A stretch of 6,970 nt of DNA from an uncultured Helcococcus sp. Lineage in GTDB: Bacteria; Bacillota; Clostridia; Tissierellales; Peptoniphilaceae. A program made the translations under genes and the position numbers. The notes under the pieces are model-generated. The model saw only the letters and a program-made list of their open reading frames with translations. It searched no databases and was not told the origin of the DNA. Within the stretch, counting starts at the first letter, position 1, and each line of letters starts with the position of its first letter. The stretch is from the NCBI GenBank assembly GCA_947253305.1, contig CAMXYZ010000052.1, forward strand, positions 1 through 6,970, read 5' to 3'. This document shows positions 1 through 6,374 of the stretch, piece by piece.

Positions 1-1812
1 CCATACGATATCCCAATAGTTGGATACAATAATGGAGTTGTAAATACTTTAAGATTATGGCAATCAGAAGCTCTTGAAAAAGACGGATTTGATTTCCAAG
101 ATTTTAACGACTTCAGATATGATGAGTCTGTAAGTGAAAAGAATAGAGCAGAGGATATTACTAGAGTATTATATCCAAATGACAATATTAAAGCAGGTAA
201 ATTAATTAGATTATTACAACAATATTTCTTTGTATCAGCTTCTATGCAAGAAGTAGTACAACAATATAAGGAAATGTATCCTGAAGATAAAAACTTTAGC
301 AATTTCCACAAATATAATATATTCCAATTAAATGATACTCACCCAGTAATAGCTATTCCAGAATTAATAAGATTATTATTGGATATTGAAAATCTTTCAT
401 GGGAAGAAGCATTTGACGTAGCTTCAAAAGTATTTGCATTTACAAATCATACAGTATTGCAAGAAGCTTTAGAAAAATGGGATTTAGAATTAATTCATGA
501 AGTTTGCCCAAGATGTGTTGAAATCATAAAAGAGATAGACAAGAGATTACTTGAAGATCTGGAAAAGAAAAATTATTCAAAAGAAGAAATTGAAGAATAC
601 AGAATAATTAGAGGAACTCAAGTAGAGATGGCATTCTTAGCAACTTATTTAGGAACAAGCATTAACGGTGTTGCAGAAATTCACTCAGAAATACTTAAGA
701 AAGATACATTAAATCAATGGTATAGATTAAGTCCTGAAAAGTTCAATAATAAGACAAATGGTGTTACTCCAAGAAGATGGTTACAATTAGTTAACCCAGA
801 ACTAACATCATATGTAGATGAGTTATTAGGTTCAGAAGACTGGAAACACGATATGCCATTACTAAAAGGACTTGAAAAGTTCAAAGATGATGAAGAAGTA
901 TTGGAAAGATTTAACGAGATTAAACATGAAAAGAAAGTTGAATTAGCGGATTATATCTTAAAACATGAAGGAATCCAAATTAATCCGAATTCAATTTATG
1001 ATATTCAAATTAAGAGATTACACGAATATAAGAGACAATTACTAAATGCTCTTCATATTTTACATCTATATTATGTATTAAAAGAAAATCCAAAAATGGA
1101 TATGCATCCAAGAACATTTATCTTTGGTGCGAAAGCAGCTCCAGGATACTTTAGAGCTAAGGGTATAATTAAGTTCATTAATGAATTAGCAAAAATGATT
1201 AATAATGATCCTGATGTATCAGATAAATTAAAAGTTGTATTCGTACAAAATTATAGAGTTTCATACGCAGAAAAATTATTCCCAGCAGCTGATGTATCAG
1301 AGCAAATCTCAACAGCAGGTAAGGAAGCTTCTGGTACAGGAAATATGAAGTTCATGATGAACGCAACTGTAACATTAGGTACTATGGACGGGGCTAATGT
1401 GGAAATATTTAGAGAAGCAGGCCTAGAAAATAACTATCTATTCGGTAGACAAGAAGAAGAATTAAGAGAAATGGAAGATTCATACGATGCAGTAGAAGTG
1501 TATGAAAATGATGACAATATTAAGAGAGTTGTTGATGCTTTAATTAATGAAGATAAGATTACTGATAATGGAACAAATCATTTTAGAGATATATACAATT
1601 CATTAATCGATCCAAAAGACGGAAATAGAGCTGACGTATACTTTGTACTAGAAGACTTCAATTCATATTTAGAAGCTCAAAGAAAGATTGACCAAGATTA
1701 TAGAAATAGATTAGATTGGGCAAGAAAAGGCTTAATTAACATGGCTAATTCAGGACTATTCTCATCAGATAGAACAATAAGACAATATGCTGAAGAAATT
1801 TGGAAAATTTAA
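1..1812 (+). CDS. glgP: Glycogen/maltodextrin phosphorylase, 5'-truncated by the window edge
   Basis: The enzyme is a PLP-dependent alpha-1,4-glucan phosphorylase (GT35) that releases glucose-1-phosphate from glycogen or maltodextrin in the cytoplasm. The frame is open from base 1, and the first codons already read PYDIPIVGYN..NTLRLW, a conserved internal phosphorylase segment. The first ATG (244) is therefore internal and not the start. 603 residues are visible; relatives have about 750-820, so roughly 150-210 N-terminal residues are missing. Numbering from codon 1, conserved blocks are LNDTHP (110-115), TNGVTPRRWL (252-261), IYDIQIKRLHEYKRQ (332-346), GAKAAPGY (376-383) and the PLP-site signature EASGTGNMKFMMN (442-454), with Lys450 as the expected Schiff-base lysine. 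The C-terminus looks complete. No terminator follows the TAA, so read-through into fba is possible. Glycogen versus maltodextrin preference cannot be told from this part. Confidence 0.97.
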   Translation, partial: PYDIPIVGYNNGVVNTLRLWQSEALEKDGFDFQDFNDFRYDESVSEKNRAEDITRVLYPNDNIKAGKLIRLLQQYFFVSASMQEVVQQYKEMYPEDKNFSNFHKYNIFQLNDTHPVIAIPELIRLLLDIENLSWEEAFDVASKVFAFTNHTVLQEALEKWDLELIHEVCPRCVEIIKEIDKRLLEDLEKKNYSKEEIEEYRIIRGTQVEMAFLATYLGTSINGVAEIHSEILKKDTLNQWYRLSPEKFNNKTNGVTPRRWLQLVNPELTSYVDELLGSEDWKHDMPLLKGLEKFKDDEEVLERFNEIKHEKKVELADYILKHEGIQINPNSIYDIQIKRLHEYKRQLLNALHILHLYYVLKENPKMDMHPRTFIFGAKAAPGYFRAKGIIKFINELAKMINNDPDVSDKLKVVFVQNYRVSYAEKLFPAADVSEQISTAGKEASGTGNMKFMMNATVTLGTMDGANVEIFREAGLENNYLFGRQEEELREMEDSYDAVEVYENDDNIKRVVDALINEDKITDNGTNHFRDIYNSLIDPKDGNRADVYFVLEDFNSYLEAQRKIDQDYRNRLDWARKGLINMANSGLFSSDRTIRQYAEEIWKI

Positions 1813-1815
1813 TTA

Positions 1816-1844
1816 TTGTTAATATCTTGATTAAGTTGTATAAT
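1816..1844 (+). promoter_or_regulatory. Predicted sigma-A promoter for fba
   Basis: TTGTTA (1816-1821), a 17-nt spacer and a perfect TATAAT (1839-1844) lie 3 nt after the glgP stop. A start near 1851 would give a leader of about 25 nt ahead of fba. AT-rich DNA gives chance matches, but spacing and position are good. It suggests fba is transcribed independently as well as by read-through from glgP. Confidence 0.5.
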
Positions 1845-1875
1845 AATATTGTATAAAAAATATGAGGAGGAAATT

Positions 1876-2742
1876 ATGCCATTAGTAGAAGCAGGTGGAT
1901 TTTTAAGAAAAGCTTTAGAAGGTAAATATGCAATTCCACAATTTAATATAAACAATTTAGAGTGGACAAAGTCTATCTTGGAAGTATGTGAAGAAGTTCA
2001 ATCACCAGTAATTTTAGGTGTATCAGAAGGTGCGGCTAAATATATGGGTGGATTCAAAACAGTTGCAGGTATGGTTAAAGGGATGATGGAAGATTTAGGT
2101 ATTACAATTCCAGTAGCACTACATCTAGACCACGGAACATTTGAAGGCGCTCAAAAAGCAATTGAAGCAGGATTCACTTCTGTTATGTTTGACGGTTCAC
2201 ATTATGAATTAGATGAAAACTTAGATAAAACAAAGAAAATTGTAGAATTAGCACATTCAAAAGGAATATCAGTTGAAGCTGAAGTAGGTTCAATTGGTGG
2301 TGAAGAAGACGGTGTTATAGGAACAGGTGAACTTGCTGATCCAGCAGAATGTCTACAATTAGTAAATTGTGGTATTGACTTTTTAGCAGCAGGAATTGGA
2401 AATATTCACGGTGCTTATCCAGAAAATTGGGCAGGATTAAATTTTGATAGATTATCCGAAATCCAAAAAACTATAGGTGAATTACCAATGGTATTACATG
2501 GTGGTACAGGAATTCCTGAAGATATGATTAAAAGAGCTATCGAATTAGGAGTTTCAAAAATCAATGTTAATACAGAATTACAATGGGCATTCAGAGATGC
2601 TCTAAGAAAATATTTTGAAGCTGGTAAAGACCAAGAAGGTAAGGGTTTTGATCCTAGAAAAATATTGGCACCAGGTTCTGCAGCAATCAAAGAAATGTGT
2701 AAAGAAAAAATTAGAATCTTTGGTTCAGCTAATAGAGCTTAA
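1876..2742 (+). CDS. fba: Class II fructose-1,6-bisphosphate aldolase
   Basis: This zinc-dependent aldolase interconverts fructose-1,6-bisphosphate with dihydroxyacetone phosphate and glyceraldehyde-3-phosphate in glycolysis and gluconeogenesis. The chosen ATG at 1876 has a perfect AGGAGG (1865-1870) five bases upstream and gives MPLVEAGG, 288 residues, the usual length of Bacillus-type FbaA. A TTG further up at 1849 would add nine residues that include the Shine-Dalgarno region and is not credible. Visible motifs are ALHLDHG (81-87: His83 and His86 at metal-site positions, Asp85 the catalytic acid/base), VEAEVGSIGGEE (133-144, the second class II signature), GNIHGAYP with His178, LHGGTG (207-212, His208 plus phosphate-binding glycines) and INVNTEL (229-235). 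The gene is followed by a strong terminator, so it ends its transcription unit. All expected residues are present and nothing is odd. Confidence 0.98.
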   Translation: MPLVEAGGFLRKALEGKYAIPQFNINNLEWTKSILEVCEEVQSPVILGVSEGAAKYMGGFKTVAGMVKGMMEDLGITIPVALHLDHGTFEGAQKAIEAGFTSVMFDGSHYELDENLDKTKKIVELAHSKGISVEAEVGSIGGEEDGVIGTGELADPAECLQLVNCGIDFLAAGIGNIHGAYPENWAGLNFDRLSEIQKTIGELPMVLHGGTGIPEDMIKRAIELGVSKINVNTELQWAFRDALRKYFEAGKDQEGKGFDPRKILAPGSAAIKEMCKEKIRIFGSANRA

Positions 2743-2766
2743 TTAAATTTAATTTAATAAATTTAC

Positions 2767-2801
2767 AAATTGACTGTATCTTTTAGATGCAGTCAATTTT
2801 T
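2767..2801 (+). terminator. Intrinsic terminator of fba
   Basis: The 14-bp stem is formed by 2767-2780 (AAATTGACTGTATC) and 2786-2799 (GATGCAGTCAATTT), with one G-U pair and a 5-nt loop TTTTA. A T run covers 2797-2801. It lies 24 nt after the fba stop and separates fba from rho. Confidence 0.9.
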
Positions 2802-2811
2802 ATGTTATAAT
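2783..2811 (+). promoter_or_regulatory. Predicted extended -10 promoter for rho
   Basis: TG (2803-2804), one base and TATAAT (2806-2811) form a perfect extended -10 element. The -35 position 17 nt upstream (TTAGAT, 2783-2788) is poor and lies inside the fba terminator hairpin. A start near 2818 gives a leader of about 36 nt, too short for an elaborate autoregulatory leader. Confidence 0.5.
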
Positions 2812-2853
2812 TAAGTATGAAGATTACTAGAATAAAAGAGATACAGAGGATTT

Positions 2854-4203
2854 ATGGATAAAATAGAATTAAAAGAAATGAACTTAGTTCAATTAAGAGA
2901 GATTGCTAAAAAACTGAATATAAAGTCTATAAGTACATATAAAAAAGAAGACTTAATAGATGTAATTATGGCGACACAAAAACATTTATCAGAAATTTCA
3001 GAAAGAGATAATGAAAAATCTTCAAATAAAAATTCTGAAAATAAAAATGAACAATCCAATAATGATACAAAAGAGATAGAAGGAATGTTAGAAGTCCTTC
3101 CAGATGGATATGGCTTTATTAGAACAGAACTTTTTGAATCTGGCGACAATGATGTATTTGTATCACCAGTTCAAGTGAGAAGATTTAAATTGAAAACTGG
3201 AGACTATATAAGAGGTTTAATTAGGCCAGAAGAAGATAGTGAAAAATTCCCTCCATTAATTTATGTATTAGAGATTAATGGTCATGGGCCTGAAAATATG
3301 TATAAAAGATTTGATTTTGAAGATTTAAAGCCTATATATCCGAAGGAAACATTTAATCTAGTAGATGATGAAAACAATATAACAAATAGGCTGATTAATT
3401 TAGTGGCACCAATAGGTAAGGGGCAAAGAGGTTTGATAGTATCTCCACCTAAAACTGGTAAAACTACTATAATAAAATCTTTAGCTAATGCTATTGAAAA
3501 AAATCATCCTGATACAAAGATATTCATACTATTAATAGATGAAAGACCAGAGGAAGTTACGGATATTGAAAGAACTGTAAATAAATACACAAAAGATAGA
3601 GCTAAATTATTCAAGACTGAAGTTGTCGCATCAACATTTGATGAGCAAGTAGAAAACCATGCTAGACTATCAGAACTAACTTTAGAGCGAGCAAAGAGAT
3701 TTGTAGAAGAGGGGCATGATGTTATTATTCTTTTAGATTCAATAACTAGAATGGCAAGAGCTTATAATATATTAACGCCTTCATCCGGTAAAACTCTATC
3801 TGGTGGATTAGATCCTCTAGCGCTTTATAAACCGAAAAGATTCTTTGGAGCTGCTAGAAATATAGAAGAAGGTGGGTCACTTTCAATCATTGCAACTTGT
3901 CTTGTAGATACGGGTTCTAGAATGGATGATATGATATATGAAGAATTTAAAGGAACAGGAAATATGGAATTACAATTAGATAGAACATTATCTGAATTAA
4001 GTATTTTCCCTGCTATAGATATTATAAAATCAGGAACTAGAAGAGACGATTTATTATTAAGTTCTGATGAGCGAGAAGCGATGGTTAAGATTAGAAGAAT
4101 GAACAAAGATGCTCGAGTTGATCAAGCTATGCCACAATTAATAAAATTAATAAAAAATAGTAATGATAATGAAGACCTCATTAAAATTATTAAAAATATT
4201 TAA
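2854..4203 (+). CDS. rho: Transcription termination factor Rho
   Basis: Rho is the hexameric RNA-dependent ATPase/translocase that ends transcription of untranslated RNA. The protein has 449 residues (E. coli 419). Domains in order: Rho N-terminal helical domain (about 5-45, LKEMNLVQLREIAKKLNI), a polar Asn/Ser/Lys/Glu-rich insert (about 46-74), a cold-shock-like primary RNA-binding domain (about 76-142, GMLEVLPDGYGFIRT, DNDVFVSP), and the RecA-type motor. Motor motifs are Walker A SPPKTGKTT (197-205, Lys203), LIDERPEEV with catalytic Glu230, VVASTFDE (257-264), Walker B DVIILLD (289-295), Q-loop SGKTLSGG (311-318), EEFKGTGNMELQLDR (363-377, Arg377 at the arginine-finger position) and FPAIDIIKSGTRR. 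The ATG follows an AGAGGA site only 3 nt away. The low-complexity insert accounts for the extra length. rho is monocistronic here, with its own promoter and terminator. Confidence 0.98.
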   Translation: MDKIELKEMNLVQLREIAKKLNIKSISTYKKEDLIDVIMATQKHLSEISERDNEKSSNKNSENKNEQSNNDTKEIEGMLEVLPDGYGFIRTELFESGDNDVFVSPVQVRRFKLKTGDYIRGLIRPEEDSEKFPPLIYVLEINGHGPENMYKRFDFEDLKPIYPKETFNLVDDENNITNRLINLVAPIGKGQRGLIVSPPKTGKTTIIKSLANAIEKNHPDTKIFILLIDERPEEVTDIERTVNKYTKDRAKLFKTEVVASTFDEQVENHARLSELTLERAKRFVEEGHDVIILLDSITRMARAYNILTPSSGKTLSGGLDPLALYKPKRFFGAARNIEEGGSLSIIATCLVDTGSRMDDMIYEEFKGTGNMELQLDRTLSELSIFPAIDIIKSGTRRDDLLLSSDEREAMVKIRRMNKDARVDQAMPQLIKLIKNSNDNEDLIKIIKNI

Positions 4204-4236
4204 TAAATAATTTTTAAAAATTTAATATAATATAGT

Positions 4237-4284
4237 AAAAAGAAACTTTGATATTTAGCCAAATATTCTCATGGTTTCTTTTTT
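4237..4284 (+). terminator. Intrinsic terminator of rho
   Basis: The 10-bp stem AAAAAGAAAC (4237-4246) / GTTTCTTTTT (4274-4283) ends in a six-T run. The 27-nt loop holds a second small hairpin, ATATTT (4251-4256) / AAATAT (4261-4266). It starts 33 nt after the rho stop. The A run on the 5' side would let it act on the other strand too. Confidence 0.75.
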
Positions 4285-4334
4285 AATTTCATAATTTTTT
4301 CTTATTTTTACCTAATATTTATAAAAGAATTAAC

Positions 4335-4430
4335 TTATTGTTTGACAAAGGTTTTCATATATAGTATTATGATATTGTAAAAGATAGATATATTTAGAAC
4401 TGGCACAAATTGTTTATTCTTTTTCATCAT
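4335..4430 (-). CDS. Possible 31-residue hydrophobic peptide, antisense to the candidate small RNA
   Basis: On the minus strand an ATG ATG pair (4430-4425) is preceded by GGAG (4440-4437) at six bases, a proper ribosome site in very AT-rich DNA. It encodes 31 residues: MMKKNKQ, a hydrophobic stretch with many I, L, F, V and Y (about residues 8-25), and a tail KTFVKQ. Lys-hydrophobic-Lys layout and size resemble small membrane peptides, including type I toxins. A possible -10 (TATAAA, minus strand, 4472-4467) with a weak TTCAAT (4495-4490) 17 nt upstream would start transcription near 4460, inside the 4441-4469 hairpin, so that hairpin would not stop it. Against it: no recognised homologue, weak promoter, and AT-rich DNA readily gives short hydrophobic frames. 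Function unknown. Confidence 0.22.
   Translation of the reverse strand: MMKKNKQFVPVLNISIFYNIIILYMKTFVKQ
4342..4370 (+). promoter_or_regulatory. Strong sigma-A promoter (P1) of a short transcription unit
   Basis: A perfect TTGACA (4342-4347), exactly 17 nt, and TATTAT (4365-4370, five of six). The DNA upstream (4285-4341) is almost pure A/T with T and A runs, as in UP-element-like regions. Expected start is 4376-4379. It is the best promoter match in the window. Confidence 0.7.
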
Positions 4431-4469
4431 AATTAACTCCAAAAAAAGGACAATTCTTGTCCTTTTTTT
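4377..4469 (+). ncRNA. Candidate small RNA of about 93 nt between P1 and a terminator
   Basis: The unit is bounded by promoter P1 and by a perfect intrinsic terminator. It has no Shine-Dalgarno site followed by an ORF on this strand, so it should be non-coding. It could be a trans-acting small RNA, an antisense RNA to the 31-codon ORF on the opposite strand (it covers that ORF's start and ribosome site completely), or a terminated leader of the downstream ABC-F gene. The downstream gene has its own promoter at 4491-4519, which favours a separate RNA. I do not recognise a known RNA family. The 5' end is predicted to within a few bases. Confidence 0.45.
4441..4469 (+). terminator. Perfect bidirectional intrinsic terminator (T1)
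   Basis: Left arm AAAAAAAGGACAA (4441-4453), loop TTC, right arm TTGTCCTTTTTTT (4457-4469): 13 uninterrupted Watson-Crick pairs, ending in seven T. The seven A on the left make it equally good on the minus strand. It ends the P1 transcript. Confidence 0.88.
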
Positions 4470-4490
4470 ATATTTAAAATAGTAAAAATA

Positions 4491-4519
4491 TTGAATAATA
4501 TCTAAAAAAAGAGTAGAAT
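4491..4519 (+). promoter_or_regulatory. Predicted promoter (P2) of the ABC-F gene
   Basis: TTGAAT (4491-4496), 17 nt and TAGAAT (4514-4519, five of six) lie after terminator T1. A start near 4526 would give an mRNA leader of about 240 nt before the ABC-F ATG at 4765, unusually long compared with the other genes here and containing a terminator. Confidence 0.5.
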
Positions 4520-4548
4520 ATAGTTATTAATAAAAAAGGAGAGTGTGG

Positions 4549-4563
4549 ATGGTAATTTTATAA
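4549..4563 (+). CDS. Possible four-codon leader peptide (MVIL) of the ABC-F gene
   Basis: ATG GTA ATT TTA TAA follows AGGAG (4537-4541) with a seven-base gap, the ideal spacing, so ribosomes should start here on any P2 transcript. The alternative GTG at 4545 is only three bases from the site. Two further ATGs follow closely: 4565 (M-D-stop) and 4573-4593 (MNLILI-stop), which ends inside the proposed antiterminator arm and could be reached by reinitiation. Very short leader ORFs of this kind precede many antibiotic-induced ribosome-protection or methylase genes. That this one works so is inference. Confidence 0.35.
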   Translation: MVIL

Positions 4564-4586
4564 AATGGATTAATGAATTTAATACT

Positions 4587-4690
4587 TATATAGTTAGCAG
4601 GGATTATATTCCTGTACTGTTTAGTATGCCATTTTATATGATATCATTTAGCACGGACCTATCTGTTTATCTATATAAACAGATTTTTTT
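4587..4690 (+). promoter_or_regulatory. Putative transcription attenuator upstream of the ABC-F gene
   Basis: Three mutually exclusive folds can be drawn. Terminator: ATCTGTTTAT (4661-4670) / ATAAACAGAT (4675-4684), loop CTAT, then T to 4690. Antiterminator: 4587-4601 with 4662-4677, pairing TATATAG with CTATATA and AGCAG with CTGTT, about 15 pairs with one bulge and one mismatch, which consumes the 5' arm of the terminator. Local hairpin: GCAGGGA (4597-4603) / TTCCTGT (4609-4615), which competes for the antiterminator arm. A leader ORF lies just upstream. This is the layout of ribosome-controlled attenuation. Folding was done by eye. Confidence 0.5.
4661..4690 (+). terminator. Intrinsic terminator (T2) in the ABC-F leader
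   Basis: A perfect 10-bp stem, 4661-4670 with 4675-4684, loop CTAT, and seven T at 4684-4690, only 74 nt before the ABC-F start codon. No complete gene ends just upstream, so it most likely terminates the leader prematurely rather than ending an operon. Confidence 0.7.
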
Positions 4691-4764
4691 ATATCTAAAA
4701 TCTAATTCTACAATTTTAATATCCATATATTATGGCATACATTCTCAAAATTTAAGGAGGATTT

Positions 4765-6309
4765 ATGCTACAAATTAATAATCTAAATATATACTTATTG
4801 GAAGATTTACGCCCCTTAATTGAAGATTTTACATTTTCATTAAATAAAACAGATAAAGTCGCTATTATAGGAGAAGAAGGAAATGGTAAATCGATCTTAT
4901 TGAAGGCTATATATAATAAAAAATTAATAGAAGATATATGTTCTGTTTCTGGAGAGATATTTTTAAATAATGAAAATATCGCTTATTTACCGCAATCAAT
5001 AGATGAAGAAATACTAAAAAAGACAACTGAAGAATATATAAATGAAAATATTTCCTATGAATATTTTGACTATAATCTTTATTACAAATTAATTGGTGAA
5101 TTAAGTTTTGATGAAGAATTAATTTCTAATGAAAAATATATCTCGACCTTATCTGGTGGTGAAAGAATTAAATATATTTTATTAGTAGAACTGATGAAAT
5201 CACCTAGTATAATTTTAATGGATGAACCAAGTAATGATCTTGATTTAGAGTCGGTTAAATGTCTTGAAAATTTTATGAAAAACCTAGATATACCACTTAT
5301 ATTTGTTTCGCATGATATTGAACTTTTATCAAATGTTTCAAATAGAATAATTCATCTTGAGCAAATAATGAGGCGTTCAAAAGCGAAACATACCATTGCA
5401 TCTATGACTTATCAGGAATATGTAGAACAAAGATCGTTAAACATCTTCAATCAGACAAAACGAGCTAATAAAGACAAGGAAGAGTTTGATAAGAAAATGT
5501 CTCGATATAGGAGAATTCATGATTCTGTACAAGACTCATTAAGAGCTACAAAACCCAACAATCCAGAAGTTGGTAAAAACCTGAAAGATAAGATGCATAC
5601 AGTTAAAGCTGTGGGGAAAATTTTGGAAAAAGAAAAAGAAAATCTTGAAAAACTCCCTGATTATGAAGAAGAGATATCTATAAATTTTGATGAAGATATA
5701 AATGTAGCTAATGGAAAAGTTATTTTAGATATGTACTTAGAAAAGCTTGAAATTGCTGGTAGGACTTTATCTAAAAATATAAATTTGAAAGTTATTGGAC
5801 CTGAAAAAATCTGTATTATAGGTAAAAATGGGATTGGTAAATCAAGTTTATTAAAGATAATAAAAAAAGAGTTGAAAGATTTAAATCTCAATGTTGGCTA
5901 TATGCCACAAACATATTTTGAGCTAGAAGATTATGAATTGAACGCTATAGAATATTTATCTCATGATTTCACTAAGGATGAACATTCAAAAGTTTCTTCT
6001 TATTTAGGATCTCTAAATTTTAAGAGAGAAGAGATGTATAGAAATATAAAATCTTTATCAGGTGGACAAAAAGCTAAATTGTTTTTTGCGAAAATGAATA
6101 TAGATAAATGTGAAGTTTTAGTTCTAGATGAGCCAACAAGAAATTTATCTCCACTTTCACAGCCTGAAATTATAAATGCTCTTAAATTATTTAACGGTTC
6201 AATAATATCAGTTTCACATGATAGAAATTTTATAAATGAAGTTTGTGATAAATGTTATGAGTTAAATGGGGAAGGTTTAAAAATTTTAAATTTATCTTCT
6301 TATTATTAA
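4765..6309 (+). CDS. ABC-F family ATPase, ribosome-associated, possible antibiotic-protection factor
   Basis: A soluble protein of 514 residues with two ATPase domains and no membrane segment, as in the ABC-F family, whose members act on the ribosome E site (translation factors such as EttA or antibiotic-protection proteins such as Vga, Lsa and VmlR). Domain 1: Walker A GEEGNGKS (36-43), signature LSGGE (129-133), Walker B IILMDE with Glu154, D-loop SNDLD (156-160), switch His183. A charged, mostly helical linker (about 200-310) carries RYRRIHDSVQDSLRATKP (247-264) and probably reaches the P-site tRNA or peptidyl-transferase centre. Domain 2: Walker A GKNGIGKS (353-360), LSGGQ (431-435), VLVLDE with Glu456, switch His485. 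The second D-loop reads RNLSPLS rather than NHLD-like. The ATG follows AAGGAGG by four bases. The attenuator-like leader favours a drug-inducible resistance role, but the exact subfamily is not recognised. Confidence 0.92.
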   Translation: MLQINNLNIYLLEDLRPLIEDFTFSLNKTDKVAIIGEEGNGKSILLKAIYNKKLIEDICSVSGEIFLNNENIAYLPQSIDEEILKKTTEEYINENISYEYFDYNLYYKLIGELSFDEELISNEKYISTLSGGERIKYILLVELMKSPSIILMDEPSNDLDLESVKCLENFMKNLDIPLIFVSHDIELLSNVSNRIIHLEQIMRRSKAKHTIASMTYQEYVEQRSLNIFNQTKRANKDKEEFDKKMSRYRRIHDSVQDSLRATKPNNPEVGKNLKDKMHTVKAVGKILEKEKENLEKLPDYEEEISINFDEDINVANGKVILDMYLEKLEIAGRTLSKNINLKVIGPEKICIIGKNGIGKSSLLKIIKKELKDLNLNVGYMPQTYFELEDYELNAIEYLSHDFTKDEHSKVSSYLGSLNFKREEMYRNIKSLSGGQKAKLFFAKMNIDKCEVLVLDEPTRNLSPLSQPEIINALKLFNGSIISVSHDRNFINEVCDKCYELNGEGLKILNLSSYY

Positions 6310-6374
6310 AGCTCCAATTTTTATAACTTATAAATTATAGTAGATATGAATAATAAATTCTTATTGAAAAAGAC

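Noticed and set aside
1849..1875. TTG codon extending fba upstream by nine codons
   Set aside because: The extension would contain the AGGAGG site itself; the ATG at 1876 with five-base spacing matches the family N-terminus.
2415..2690. Antisense frame of about 91 codons inside fba, and similar ones inside rho (2889-3149, 3825-4106) and the ABC-F gene (5661-5891)
   Set aside because: They lie wholly within well-supported genes and show no recognisable motif; they follow from the AT-rich codons of the real genes.
4400..4417. TGGCAC followed by AAATTGTTT, resembling a sigma-54 -24 element
   Set aside because: The -12 part lacks the required GC at the correct distance; it is a chance match.
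4237..4469. CRISPR array or tandem repeat in the rho/ABC-F gap
   Set aside because: The repeated look comes from A/T runs and terminator palindromes; there is no regularly spaced repeat.
4707..4733. TCTACA and TATTAT as a possible promoter just before the ABC-F gene
   Set aside because: The spacer is only 15 nt and the -35 is poor; P2 at 4491-4519 is better and explains the leader structures.
4545..4778. 77-codon frame starting at GTG 4545 and overlapping the ABC-F start by 14 bases
   Set aside because: The GTG is only three bases from the ribosome site, the frame runs through terminator T2 and its T run, and the protein is a featureless I/Y/L/S-rich string. The ATG at 4549 with ideal spacing is the likelier start, and it gives a four-codon leader.
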